Notes: generated from the sequence alone by a model not told the origin. Positions 53,111 through 64,000 are shown, counted from the stretch's first letter. The stretch: 64,000 bases of DNA from Prorocentrum cordatum (GCA_963575745.1 CAUYUJ010018726.1:1321112-1385111), one strand, 5' to 3'. Translations and numbers: made by a program.

Positions 53111-55347
53111 ATGGCTTGCACATATGCGGTCTGCCCGCTCTTCGGAGCGCTTCCGGCCCTGGCCGACGAGCAGGGCCGATGCCGGCGCTGCGGCCAGACG
53201 CTACCCGGCGCCGTTGCCGCTGCTGCCGCCGCAGCGGCGGCCGGGCCGCCGCTGCCGCCGGGGCTTCCCGCTTTGGGGCAGGGCCAGACACCGACAGAGA
53301 GCATGGAAGTCGAAGTCGATGGCTCTGGCGCCACCCAGGGCATGGGCGCCTTGCAGATTGAGGACGACAACGCGAGCCTCGCCAGGACGACGCCTGCGGC
53401 GCCTCCGGCTCCAGCACCCCCCCGTCCACTTCGACTACGCCTGCCCTCCTGCCCCTGGACATGCTCACGACGTTCATCGACCAGGAGATCCTCCAGCATG
53501 TCGAGTTGATCTTGGCGGCTCACCCGCGGGGCAGTGCCGAGGCGCAGGTGGCTGTGGAGTTCCCGACTGGCTGGCCGGGCTTGCAGACCCTCCTGCGTAA
53601 GCTCGCCTACAACACAGCCCCTGGTGCAGACCACTGGCAGCGGCTGGGGCTGTCTATGCTGGCGGGCTCCCCCCCGTCCCTCACGCTTATCTCTGCGCGG
53701 GAGCGTGCGGCTCTCCTTTTGACTTCGCTCTCGGGGCAGGGCCAATGGAATGCCGATGACCTCCAGGAGGTCCAGACCTTCACCGAGCGGCTCCAGACGG
53801 CAGCCCGGCTGTGCGAGAACGAGCTCCCAGAGGTTCTGCGGCAACGGCGGCGCCTCCGCACCACCGACCTGCCGTTGCACAAGGAGTTGGGTGCGGACGC
53901 ACTCCGTCTGCTAGCCACACCGCTGGCGGGCGGTGCGTCGCCGATCATTCTTACGCAGTGGTCCAACTTGTTGTGCCAGGAGGCGATCTCCGACTCCTTG
54001 GTCGCGGACTCGCGGGGCGATGCGACGCTGGCGGAAAAGGGCGATCCCTCCCTCTGGAACTGGTGCACCGACAAGCACATCGTGCTCGGGGCGCCGGAGG
54101 ATTTCAACGCCCTCAGCCGGGTACTATGCGCCCTGCTGCGCCGCCCAGCTGCGGAGTGGCCGCGCTCCTTGCGCATGGTGACCACAGTCGAGCTGATGCC
54201 GCACATGCACTCGTTCGCCCAGGTGGCCGACCTCTGGACGCATCCCTTGTTGGCGGCGAAGTGGGCCCCCATAGTGAGGCAGGTCTGGCTGACCCCGCTG
54301 CCCATGGAGTGGATCAGCAGTGGCCCCTCCGGCCCTCGGCTTGGCCACGCTGGTTTGGCAGTGTTTCACCTCAGTCGGGATGGTCCTCGCGTGGCTCCGC
54401 AGCTCTACCTTCCCCATACGCCTCTGGCCCAGTTCGCGGTGGTTCGCTCCGCCACCTTGGATGTGGCGGCGGACAGCTTGCCTTCCGTGCTTTCGCGATT
54501 GGTGGAGCACGGCAGGACGCACGGGGTTCGCAATACCATCCGCCAGCGCCGCCGAAGCCCCCTGTCGTCGGAGATGCAGCCACGCATGTTCCTGGAGGTA
54601 GTCCTCCCCGTGGAGTTCTCCGACCTGCAGGTCCAGATGTACTTCCAGCATCTTGGCCTGCCTGCTGATGCTTTTTGGGCGGACCAGCGCATCTACACGG
54701 CAGCGGAGGCAGCGATACTCGAGGTCAGCACCACGCGCAACATCGCGCGTTTCTGGCCAATGTGTACGCAGCTCCTGGCTCTTTCGCGGACCCGCCTGCT
54801 GGTCCTCACCGATGCGGAGCCCGCGCGTTGGACTGGGGCCATGGGCAGCATCCTCCGCGACGACACCACGGAGACGGCCTTCAAGCTGCGCTGGAAGGCC
54901 TCCCGCAATGGAGGGCGCACCATCGCCATCCCATCGGCGGCCCCGCAGGCCCTGGCAGCCAGTCGCCGTCGTGGCACGCGCCCCGCTTCCGACCGCGACT
55001 ACGTCACCGAGCTGATCGCTATGGGAGAGCTGGGGAAGGAGGACGGGGAGGTGCTGAGGCCGTTGACGCGGCATGCGTGCACGCACGCCGGGCTGGACTT
55101 GCGCGAGACGGACTATTCAGCCCCGCCGCGCACCGGGGAGTTCGTCCACCTCGCGCGGGCGGACTTGGACGCACCTCCGGGGCGCCTGCGACTGTACCTC
55201 CCTGACTTGGAGGCGGTCCGCAAGGTGCGTGCAGCTATCCAGGGGCAGTCGATCCAGGTCGGCACAGACCTCGTCGGGTTCCGCATTGCCAGCGATCTCT
55301 TGGACGCGAAGGGGGTGCCAGGGGCGAGCGGGGGGCTCCCTCTATGA
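53111..55347 (+). pseudogene. LINE ORF1, one frameshift
   Basis: The ATG at 53111 opens a frame with CxxxxC and CRRCG (possible zinc ribbon) and an Ala/Gly/Pro linker. Near 53395-53424, close to a run of C, coding moves to the next frame, which stays open from the internal ATG at 53461 to the TGA at 55345-55347 (628 codons). The product has no domain I can name. Late segments such as GRLRLYLPDLEAVRKVR suggest a small alpha/beta fold. It is taken as ORF1 because it directly precedes ORF2 in the same frame. Composition is even and protein-like, unlike the repeat shadows elsewhere. Confidence 0.65.
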
Positions 55348-55371
55348 CTAGGCCTGGATAGGGGCGACTAC

Positions 55372-58300
55372 ATGCATGGCGGAATTCAGTTCTGGGCTAT
55401 GGATGGCTCCCCGGGCTGGCTGCTCGACATCGCGCCCCTGCTCCTCCCCGTCGAGGCGGGGCCGGGCAGGCGTTGCCGTGGCGACGCTGGACGGGCGGAG
55501 GACTTAGCCCAGCCGTTCGTGGCATCGACTACCCTGAATTCGACGAGCTCTTCTTCTTCATGTTCTTCTTTTCCATCGTGTTCTCCGCCGTTAGTGGATT
55601 CGTCTTCGAGCCCGAGTGGCAGTGTGCCTGGGCCCTCGCCCTCGTTGGACTTGCGGCTGCTCCCGGACTTGCCCCCTTTCGCGCATGGGGCAGTGGGCGC
55701 GCTCCCCGAGGCCACCGGCGAGATGCGTTTCGACGACGTGCCTGCCCATATCTACCGACGCCAACGGCTGCTCCGTGCTCTAGGCTTTCTTCCGCGCCAG
55801 CGTGCACTGCTTCCTGGCGGGGCGACCCTTGCGGCGCCGGCGGCTTCGCAGCTTCGCCGCCCGGGGCAGTATCGGGGGGAATTGGCAGTGGTGGCTTGGA
55901 ATGCTCAGGCCGATTTCGCAGCGGATCCCGTGCGACGCGAGACCAAGGAGCGATACCTCCGCTCCTTCCTGGCCCGCGGCGACGCCGTCCTCATCTCGGA
56001 GGCCCACGGAGGCGCCGGACAACGTGGAGCACGGCAGGCTCCACGAGGCTGTTCCTCTTGGTGGTCGGCGGGCCCGTCCGCGGCCCACGCCGGCATCGGC
56101 GTCGTAGTCAAGGACTTGTTCTTGGAGCACTTCGACGAGGTCTCCCGGCAGGTCTCGCGGCCCGGACGCGCTGGGCGGCTTCGACTGCGGGGTCGGGAGG
56201 GTGCGCTCGATCTTATCGTGTGCTACTTCCACTCTGGCGCGACGGTGACAGAGGCGGACCTGCGCGGAGTCCCCGACACGCAGCTTTCGCGCTGCTCCCC
56301 CCCCCCTGCCCTCCGAGCGCTGCTTCGGGACCGGCTGGCCCGCCATGTTGCCAACGCCGGCCAGGTGTTGTGCGTCCTCGGCGGCGACTTCAACTGGGTC
56401 GCGGAGGTTGCGGGCAGGCGCGCCTGCGGCGGGGCAGAGGCCAGTGGCAGTAGAGATGAGCGTGAGGAGCGACATTTCCAGGCAGTGCTGGGGCGGCCGT
56501 TCGGCCTACAGGAGATGCACCAGGCGGAGATGACGTTTGCCTCCACGCGCTCGCGTTCCAGACTAGATCGCATCTACTGCAACCAGCACGTGGTCGAGCA
56601 GCTGGGCCGCGGCATCAGGACTATTGCATTGGAGTGGAAGCCTCGGGTGTCCGACCACAGGGCGGTGCTCTTCTCGCGCCGATTGCCGCAGCTACTCCCG
56701 ACGGATGCCCGTCCTCTCACTGACGCGCAGGTGCGCCACCCCGACTTCGCGCGGCAGGTCCGGCTGGACTGCCGCCGGAAGCTGGCGGAGTGCGTGGGCG
56801 CGTCCAGCTTGCGACGCCTGCAAATGCTGAAGGACTCCATGAGGTTCGCGGCCGCTCACGGCTTGCCTCCCTCAGGGCGCGCGCCGGAGGCGGTTGACCT
56901 CGAGGACCGCCTGGGGGTGACCATGAGATTCTTGAGGGCGGCGGAAGCTGGGGCGATGGGCAGCATTTCCCAGTGCCTGGAGCGCCACCCGCGCCTTCGT
57001 TCGCTGCTGCCGAATCCGCGCGAGGTCAAGTGCCACACCACGCGCGGCCTCCAGCCCGTGAGGGACCTGGCGGGTAGAGTTGGCGAAGGAGCATGGTCTG
57101 GACGCGCTGGGGCGCGCCCATCGGGAGCTCCAGGCGGGGGGCAGTGCGCTCGCTGTTCGCAGGAAGCAGCGCGCGCAGCGCCTGCTCTCTCGTCTTCTTC
57201 CTGGACAGCCCGCAGGCGTTCGCGCTGTCCGGGCTGCGACTGGGGATCATCTCACAGGGCCTGCGGACATGGCCAGGGAGCTCGGCCGGCATTGGGGGAG
57301 CGTCTTCAAGGCAAAGGGCGTGAACAGTTGCGGAAACGGCTCGCCGAGGATGCCGAACATCGTGAGACGCATGGTCCCACTCATGCTGGCTTGGCCGACC
57401 TGCGGATCACGCGGGGTCACGCGCGGCGCGCCATCTGTTGCTCGAACAACTCCGCGCCGGGGCCAGACGGCACCCCGTATGCCGCATGGCGCGCTCTGGA
57501 AGACCTCGCGGTGGATGCCCTCTTCGACGCCGTGGGCGCTCTGCTCTCCGGAGGCGCAGGCCATGCAGGAGGCGGACCTTACCGACCTCGACGCAAGCCT
57601 CCTCATCTTCTTACCCAAGAAGGCCGGAGGCACCACGGAGGAGGGGGAGCTGCTCTTCGATCCTGCAGGGGTGCGGCCGTTGTCCATCACCAACACGGAC
57701 AACCGTCTCATGGCGAGCGCCATCCGTTTCTTGGCGGAGCCGGCGCTGGAACCTCTTACTGCGAGTTCTCAGCGCGGCTTCCTTCAGGGGCGCCCCATGC
57801 TCAGCAACATTATCGACATCGAGGAAATAATCGCAACGGCCCTGGAGTCGGAGGGGGGGTGCCATCTTTTTCGACTTCGCGGCGGCTTTCCCGTCCGTGG
57901 AGCAGCAGGTCTTGCTGGAGTTTTTTTTTTTTTTTTTTTTTTTTTTTCCCCGCAACCTGGGTTGGCCGGACTGGCTCCTCTCTTTCATCCTGAGCCTGTG
58001 CCGCGAGAACACGTGCGAGATCTGCATTGGTGGCGTCCGTTTTCCCGGCTTCCCCCTGACGCGCGGCATCAGGCAGGGGCGCCCTCTTTCCCCGCTGCGT
58101 TTCGCGGCGTGCTCCGACCTTCTCTTGCGAAAGCTGGCCACGGACTTCCCGCGCTCCGTTTAAAGGGCGTTCGCCGACGACCTTGCCATGGTGCTTGCGC
58201 GGGCTGGGCCAGAGTTGGGAAGGTTGCAGCTCCTGTTCGACGAGTTCGCGCTCCTGTCGGGGCTCGCCTTGAACGTGCCCAAGACCGTGGTCGTCCCAAC

Positions 58301-59531
58301 AGACCCGCTTGATCAGGAGCGGGTGCGCGGTCCTGGGACGAGCCCGCGGCCAAATTTTCTGCTCGCGCTGCCCAGTGGGGGCGCGCTGGCGCTGGCTTGC
58401 TGCTCGCGGTGCAGGCGTGCAAGGCATGCGTCGCATCGGTCATGCTTTTCGTTGGTCAGTTGGAGCCCCCGCCTGGTGACATCATGGATTTCGAAGTCCG
58501 CGCCTACCGGGAACTGTTCCCAGGGCCGCGGGACTGGGCGCCCATGGACGTGCTCAAGGACATGAAGGGCTTGGGGTTTCCGGTCGAGCTCCCCGACCTG
58601 TCCTTGACGATGGTTGCGGCGAAGGCCAGGGTAACCAGTTGGGAGGCAGGCGGCAAGTTGCAGATCAGGGAGCGGCACGCCAACCTGCACTCCCACGCGA
58701 ATCATTCCGATGAAGCTTCTCTCGCACGCGCCGGATGGCTGCGCAAATGGATCAATGAGTCCATTCTTTCAGCCCTTGCCGCCGCTGCGTCCGAGGCGCG
58801 CGCCGCGCGGGGCAGGGCGGCGTCGCGCCCTCGCTGGCGCCGGAGGGAGGGATGGCAGAAGCATGCCGTGGCCCAACTTCGATTCGGCGCGGCAGGGGCA
58901 ACTGCTCCCCCCGCACTGGCCCGCTGCACAGGCGCGATGGCCTGTGCAGCTGTTTCCTCGCCGGCGTCCTGCCGCCGCTTTCCGCGTGCTGCGAGTCGTG
59001 GGGGAGAAGTGTCAGCCCCGCGTCTGGGCCGCCGTTTTGCGCCTCTGGTGTAAGGGCTGGTGCGCGAGTGCGCGCTTCGGCGGCGATGGCTCCTGTCGCT
59101 TTGGCTGCCGTGCAGGTCAGGACAGCCTTCGCCACCTAGCCTTCTGCCCTGCCGTGCGCGCCCTCTTTGGCGCCGCCTCTCCCCCAGCGGCGCTCGCCTT
59201 GGACTGGTTCCTGCATCTGGGAGCTCTGAGGATGGACTCCGATGCCATTGTCCAGTGGGCCCTCCATATTTACAGCCTGTACCGGGTGCACAATGCGCGT
59301 CGGCATGGGCATTTGGAGGTCACAGACATTGCAGGCGCATATCGTGAATACATGTATGCGCGAAGGCATCCAGGGCACGGAGCGCCCATTGGCAGACGGG
59401 GTGGCTGCTCATGCTGGCTAGTTTCCGCTATTACTCCCCTCCCCTCCCCTCCCCTCTGCATGTTCGGATTTTGTGGTAGTCCGTTGCGCTTCGCATGTTT
59501 ACCAAATCTTCGTGAGGCTCTCCCTCACTAG
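55372..59531 (+). pseudogene. LINE ORF2: endonuclease, reverse transcriptase, zinc knuckle
   Basis: After a Ser-rich leader, the endonuclease starts near 55885 (VVAWNAQ) and shows ISEAHG (catalytic Glu), GGDFNW, SRLDRIY and SDHRAVLF (to about 56670). The RT includes NSAPGPDGTP, LLIFLPKK, FDFAAAFPSV (motif A, first Asp, about 57866-57895), RQGRPLSPL (motif B, near 58070) and FADDLAM (58170-58190, the YADD box). A knuckle CRFGCRAGQDSLRHLAFC follows near 59098. Frames change near 57075, 57310, 57550 and in the G run at 57850, and TAA at 58161-58163 precedes FADD. Later pieces are again out of frame. All three catalytic Asp residues are still present. The copy is old but recognisable. Confidence 0.85.
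57921..57947. repeat. 27-T homopolymer inside the reverse transcriptase
   Basis: A run of T between motif A and the next RT segment (LEF..PRNLGWPDW). Being 27 bases, it adds nine Phe codons and keeps frame. It may be slippage expansion of an original short T run or a tract of later origin. Confidence 0.9.
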
Positions 59532-59639
59532 GTGCCGCCCCCCTTGGGCTCGGCCTGGACGTCAGTCTTCTCTGCCTTCTCCTCCTCCTCCGTGCTCTCT
59601 TCCTTTCCTCTCCCTCCTCTTCTTCCTCTTCCCGTTCTC

Positions 59640-60180
59640 ACACACATCACATGTCCACTTGAGTGTGGCATTTCCGTTTAGTTGGTGCCACTGGTTCGCC
59701 GGCTTGCCTGGGCGACTCGCGTGGGGACCGCCCCACCCTGCAGGATATAAATCGGGGTAGTGTTTATATCGTCTTTCACTCTGCGCCCCTGGCGGCGGAT
59801 TTAGAGCCACGTTTTGTTGGGAGTGTGTTCTCCCAAGCAGTGGCGGAACATCGCCTGCGACGCCTCCGCCGGCACGAAATTGTCACGAAACTTCTCCGGC
59901 GCAGTTCCGTTCACACGCGCTGCCATTCAAGGAAAAAAGAAGAACAGGACCTAGCATACATGAATAAAGGCAGGCACACTGTAACCAGCACAACAACACA
60001 TAATTACCCTACTGCTGACACCACGACCGCGAGCTTGCTATACCATCATAGACAGTAACTGAACGTAAGACGTATGCCATCCGACCGTACATGTTCACAT
60101 ATTCGAATGAACGGATCATCGCGAGAACGACCTTATTGAACACCTCAAACGTAGTTAGTTATTTAGTTGTTTAGCCATCC
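59640..60180. other. No gene seen; 3' flank of the LINE
   Basis: GATATAAATCGGGGTAGTG with TTTATATCG near 59745-59770 is a small AT word. Beyond 59930 the DNA turns A/C-rich (ACCAGCACAACAACACA). No coding signal. Confidence 0.45.
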
Positions 60181-60600
60181 CCACCGACACGTTCGTCATA
60201 TTATGTTATGTCATGGTATGTAATGAAATGTGTTGTGATGTTTGATTATGTGTTGGTTCGGTCTGCCATGGTGTGCTATGGGATGTTCCGGTATGCCATG
60301 TTATGTTATGATATGCCATGATATTTTTTGCATGCTCCAATATGTCAAGCCATGCGCGTTTATGCTATGGTGTGCTATGATATGCTAGGTCATGTGATGT
60401 GGTGAAGTGACATGATCTGTTTCAGTCTATTCAGTTCTACGTTGCCGTACTTTGGTATGCTCGTTTTGTCATGCAATGTAATCATGTGTTCTGTGATGCT
60501 GTGCTACGGTATGCACTGGTCTGTCATGGTGTACGATTCAGTCTGCCCTGATATGGTATGCTATGCTCGGATATGTTCAGTTCGTTGGTGTGGTGTCATG
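60180..60600. repeat. Degenerate TATGGTATG tract, right flank of LINE
   Basis: TATGTTATG, GGTATG and GCTATGG words, the reverse complement of the CATACC tracts at 45.3 and 52.3 kb. Confidence 0.6.
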
Positions 60601-60609
60601 CTCTGTTCT

Positions 60610-60870
60610 GTGGGGGGCCTTTCTGGCGGCCGCGGTATGCGGAGTGGGCGAATCGGCGCGGGAGGCGGGACCTTTTGCGATTATCGGGAGCCTGAGGATT
60701 TGGTGGCCCCGGTATGCAGGGCGGGGAGCCTGGGGATCTGGCGGCCGCGGTATGCAGGTCGGGCGGGGGACGGGACCGCATAGGATTATCGGTATGGGAT
60801 TATCGGGAGCTTGGGAATCTGGTAGCCGCGATATGCGGGGCGAGCGGGCCGGGAGGTCTGCTCTTCAAAT
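60610..60870. repeat. GCGGTATGC-GATTATCGGGAGC repeat
   Basis: GGCGGCCGCGGTATGC occurs at about 60626 and 60740, with variants at 60703 and 60821. GATTATCGGGAGCxTGxGGAT occurs at about 60678 and 60794. The units are interleaved with irregular period. Confidence 0.65.
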
Positions 60871-61061
60871 CTGACGACCCCAACTTGTCGGGTGGGGAAC
60901 CATGACATGCCGTATCATGTGTAGCAACACAACAGTGCATATCAAATCATGGTGTGACAGAGGTGAGCCCAGGAGGGTGCTGCAGCCAAAGGCTTCCTTG
61001 ATTCGGTCCAGCGCAGTGCTGAGACTGCAAGGCTGTCTCGGTACGCCTCCCGCGCAGCGCA

Positions 61062-61234
61062 CAGCCAACCCGCATGGCAAGGATGGGCAATCTTTCCAAA
61101 GGGCACCCTGGCATCCTTGCCGCTGCGACCCATCATTAACGGTTTTCGCTGGCCGGCCTATTCCGAAACACGTTCACGTGCGCCTCCAAGGCCCTTGCAT
61201 CGTTACCTCGCATCCTTCTGATGCGCGTCGACTG
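61062..61234. mobile_element. Tc1/mariner-like MITE, family E copy 3
   Basis: Begins CAGCCAACCCGCATGGCAAG and ends GCGTCGACTG followed by TA at 61235-61236. The same interior words as copy 2, and the same 173-base length. Confidence 0.6.
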
Positions 61235-61469
61235 TACTTCTGCACAAGATCCGAACGCGGCGGAAGCTTGCGTAACCGTAGCCTCACGTTCCCCCCCTGG
61301 CGGCGCGGCGGGAGCGAACGCCGCGAGAGCGCCTCCCAGGGGCGCGCTGGCGGAGCTGAAGGCGCCCACGCCGCTGCACCTCCGGCTGGAGACGCACGCG
61401 CCGCCGCGCCTCCAGGGAGCCCGCGGGGGAGCGAGGGCCCGGGAGGATGGTTTGGGGGGGGGCGGGGAG

Positions 61470-62205
61470 CGAGGGAGATCCGGGAGAATCGAGGAGGGTC
61501 GAGGGTCGAGAGTGAGAGCAGGAGGATCGGGGAGGGTCGAGGAGGGTCGAGGGTCGAGGAGGATCGGGGAGGGTCGAAGAGGGTCGAGGGTGAGAGCAGG
61601 AGGATCGAGGAGGGTCGAAGAGGGTCGAGGAGTATCGCGGAGGATCGAGGAGGGTCGAGGGTACAAGCGCGTGCGAGAAGCCAAGCCTCGCGAGAAGCTC
61701 GCGCGAGGAGTGGGCAGTGTGCCGGCAGCCCTTCGCGGGCGAGGAGGGTCGAGGAGGGTCGAGGGCCGAGGAGGGCTGATCGTGGGGGGCATCGAGGGGG
61801 GATCGAGGAGGGCCCAGGAGGGCCGAGGGTCGAGGAAGGACCGTGGGGGATCTGGAAGGATCGAGGGTCGAGGAGGGCTGGTAGTGGTGGGCACGGAGGG
61901 GGGATCGTGGGGGGAATCGAGGAGGGCCGAGGAGGGTCGAGGGTCGAGGAGGGAGCGAGGGGGATCGAGGGGGGATCGAGGGTCGAGGGTCGAAGGGGGG
62001 AGCCGAGGAGGATCGGGGGCCGTGGGCGGTCGAGGGGGATCGGCGGGGACGCCGCCGTGCGACGACGGCCAGGGGCAACCCCCCCCGGGCGTCGGGCGCT
62101 GGAGAGGCGGGGGGGGGCTCCTCCTCCTCCTCCTCTTCCTCCTCCTCCTCCTCCTCCTCCTCCTCCTCCTCCTCCTCCTCCTCCTCCTCCTCCTCCTCCA
62201 GCTGC
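61470..62205. repeat. GAGGAGGGTCG minisatellite and TCC microsatellite
   Basis: GGGTCGAGGAGGATCG and GAGGAGGGTCGAGGGTCGAG units of about 11 bases run from 61475 to 62040, interrupted at 61660-61735. About 27 TCC units at 62118-62201 follow. The LINE ORF begins within 100 bases. Confidence 0.85.
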
Positions 62206-62299
62206 CGCCTCGGCTTGCAGGGCTGCGCAGCACACTAGGCCATGAAACCACATCTTATGGCCTTTTACCTCCTCCCGACAGGGGTCCTCGGCCAGCGCC

Positions 62300-64000
62300 A
62301 TGGGATCTCGAATTCTCTCTGCCATGGTCTACAACCCTCTCCATGCTTGTGGTGACCGTCTCAGTGATCTTATCTCGGAATTGGGTGCTTTTGATCTGGT
62401 GGGCCTTCCAGGCACGCAGCTTCGTGAGCACGATCGTGAAGGGTATCGGGTACAGCGTCTTGGGGAGCGACTGGCAGTTCATGCGGGATGGAGGGCAGGA
62501 GGTTTTGTGACACGTGCTGCGGGATGCTCTCTGCTGCTGCCCAAGGCCTGGACCCAACGTAACATACGAAAAATACATGTGCCCCCTGGACCTCTGCAGG
62601 GTCGTGGTTTAGCTGTCGAGTTATCCAGGGGAGGTTTCCTGTACATGGTGATCGTTCTCTATTTCCCCCCGAGGCCCTCCAGAGCTTCACAGGTCAAACA
62701 GTCTATCACGTGCTGTGGAAAAATGAAGGAGTGGGTTCGTGAGTGTCTTCGGGGACTGCCCTCTAGAGTTCATCCTATTCTCATGGGGGACATCAACGAC
62801 GGTCTGGGCACCAGTAAGGTCTCTGGGGACTGGGTCGATATTGATACTCCTAGTATTGGGCGCGTTCGAGGTAAAGAACACCATAGAGGAGGGGCAGGTG
62901 AGAGCTTTCGGGAAATCATGCACGAGTTCGGTTTATTTTCTCCAACGACAATCCGTTCATTCTGTCCGACATATTATGGCTCTAAAGGGGGTGCGTCGAT
63001 GATTGATCATGTAGCCCTACCACTCTACTGGTCTGAACAGATTACGTGTGCTAGCCCAATACATCGACTTGGTAGGCGATTACAGGTTATCAAATGTGCT
63101 GAACCCCGTGACCACATACCTGTACTTGTGAAAGTGCGTGTGCCCCATGTCTCAATTGCTCACCAACGTGCTGCTGAACTCAAGCCTGATGGCAGGCCCC
63201 TTGAGCAAGTCCAGTGGGATCGTGATAAGCTCATGCAGGCGATCCGAGGCGGCCCGTTGCGGGAGCAGTTTATGCGTAGTGTGGAGCCTTTGCTTGAGCA
63301 GGAATGGCCAAATATTGAACATGCATGTCTTGATCCCAATATTGTGCTTGACAGGTTTGATCAAATTCTCCGAACTGCTGGTGCTGCTGTATTCAAGAAG
63401 GGGCCTGCTGCAGGCTCGACTCGCTCGGCTCTTGCTCAACGTCGACTGGATCTTCTGGCTCGGCGACGGGATCTTCGGTCAAAGTTGGGGGAGGGCTTAT
63501 CGAGTGGGGAGTATGTTACATGCTGTGAAGAGCTAACTCGATCGACAAATCAGTGTAAGGCCCTATACAAAGCAGATCAGCAACGGCGGCGAGAACAACT
63601 TGTTGAGGAGATCTGGACCTCTTGGCGTAGTCGTGACTTGGCCAGCGTCAATCGGCTTTCACTTCGACTCGCAGGTGGACGGTATGGTAAAGCCACACGG
63701 GACTTCAGTCGTCTTGATGGTATGCTTCCAACTGGTGATGAATGGTTCTCTCACTTATCTCAGGCCGGCTGTGATGGCGGGCTTCAAGCATCAAGAGCGT
63801 GCTGGGATGATATGGCAGCTTTGCAGCAGCTGTGGACTCGGCCTGCTCCTACCCCTGAACAGTTTGATGAGCGAATGCAACAAGCGTGGGCCAAGTCTAT
63901 TATTGATATGGAGCAGATTGAACGGTATTTCAAGCGTGCGTCCAAGCGGCGCAGTGTTCCTGGATGTTCTTTACCTTTAGAATTGTGGCTTCTCTCCATT
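62300..64000 (+). CDS. LINE ORF2, uninterrupted endonuclease part, runs off window
   Basis: From the ATG at 62300 (in-frame TGA at 62243-62245 upstream) the frame stays open for 567 codons to the window end. It starts as a non-LTR endonuclease: Asn12 in MVYNPL, DRLSDLISELGAFDLVGL, and then LPGTQ, where many families have a catalytic Glu (here Gly38). MGDIND at residues 162-167 (Asp164, Asn166), SMIDHVAL with Asp236 and RDHIPV with Asp271/His272 complete the signature. The linker (residues 300-567) is Arg/Gln-rich and helical-looking. The RT domain should follow outside the window. Base composition is visibly lower in GC than the host genes and the other two LINEs, and there are no frameshifts, suggesting a recent insertion or a different source family. 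Confidence 0.82.
   Translation, partial: MGSRILSAMVYNPLHACGDRLSDLISELGAFDLVGLPGTQLREHDREGYRVQRLGERLAVHAGWRAGGFVTRAAGCSLLLPKAWTQRNIRKIHVPPGPLQGRGLAVELSRGGFLYMVIVLYFPPRPSRASQVKQSITCCGKMKEWVRECLRGLPSRVHPILMGDINDGLGTSKVSGDWVDIDTPSIGRVRGKEHHRGGAGESFREIMHEFGLFSPTTIRSFCPTYYGSKGGASMIDHVALPLYWSEQITCASPIHRLGRRLQVIKCAEPRDHIPVLVKVRVPHVSIAHQRAAELKPDGRPLEQVQWDRDKLMQAIRGGPLREQFMRSVEPLLEQEWPNIEHACLDPNIVLDRFDQILRTAGAAVFKKGPAAGSTRSALAQRRLDLLARRRDLRSKLGEGLSSGEYVTCCEELTRSTNQCKALYKADQQRRREQLVEEIWTSWRSRDLASVNRLSLRLAGGRYGKATRDFSRLDGMLPTGDEWFSHLSQAGCDGGLQASRACWDDMAALQQLWTRPAPTPEQFDERMQQAWAKSIIDMEQIERYFKRASKRRSVPGCSLPLELWLLSI

Larger units (their letters stand above)
52960..59640 (+). mobile_element. LINE-type non-LTR retrotransposon, decayed copy
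   Basis: ORF1 (53111-55347) and ORF2 (55372-59531) follow the non-LTR order: an ORF1 with a Cys pair, then apurinic-type endonuclease, reverse transcriptase and a C-terminal CCHC-like zinc knuckle. At least five frame changes, an in-frame TAA before the RT active site and a run of 27 T show that it is inactive. The true 5' and 3' ends were not identified. The CATAC tract on the left and TATGG tract on the right may be its surroundings. Confidence 0.85.

Noticed and set aside
53111-59531. LINE frame changes as introns
   Set aside because: Frames switch within a few bases, often at homopolymers, with no sequence removed between conserved motifs, so frameshift mutation fits better.
61136-62325. 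Large Pro/Ser- and Gly/Arg-rich frames on both strands
   Set aside because: They come from the GAGGAGGGTCG minisatellite and the TCC run and differ only by phase.

Overview
The window looks like nuclear DNA of a dinoflagellate, probably a core, peridinin-plastid lineage. The species cannot be fixed from sequence alone. Four things support this. A tandem relict of the dinoflagellate spliced leader lies directly upstream of an intronless carrier gene (46.74-47.77 kb). One gene has a bipartite plastid presequence with a phenylalanine after the signal peptide (4.9 kb). There are three non-LTR retrotransposons. The rest is very GC-rich, gene-poor DNA crowded with short inverted-repeat elements, minisatellites and long trinucleotide runs.

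Only three ordinary host genes can be supported, all on the plus strand. They are a small plastid-targeted membrane protein of unknown function in two exons (4915-5797), a FAD-dependent oxidoreductase of the glycerol-3-phosphate dehydrogenase/DAO type (40978-42408), and a mitochondrial carrier (46864-47769). They are tens of kilobases apart and show no functional link. A frameshifted Cys-rich reading region at 24.2-28.5 kb is a fourth, unrecognised coding relic.

Layout: 0-4.9 kb holds repeats and small inverted-repeat elements. 4.9-5.8 kb is the plastid gene with an introner-like intron. 6-13 kb is repeats, including a 12-unit array of about 89 bp. 13.4-20.1 kb is a decayed minus-strand LINE whose endonuclease domain is split by a block of about 1.9 kb containing a 343-bp tandem repeat. 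20-24 kb is small elements and palindromes. 24.2-28.5 kb is the Cys-rich relic. 28.5-40 kb is repeats and MITE-like elements. 40.9-42.4 kb is the oxidoreductase. 43-46.7 kb is repeats. 46.7-47.8 kb is the retroposed carrier. 48-53 kb is repeats, including a second 89-bp array in the opposite orientation. 53-59.6 kb is a plus-strand LINE with ORF1 and ORF2, broken by frameshifts and a 27-T run. 60-62.2 kb is repeats. 62.3-64.0 kb is an uninterrupted third LINE ORF2 that runs off the end of the window.

The main interest is in genome-structure processes: mRNA recycling through spliced-leader addition, intron gain by an inverted-repeat element, and several short inverted-repeat element families plus dispersed arrays. 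No RNA gene, CRISPR array or bacterial-type operon was seen. All repeat and homology statements come from reading by eye.
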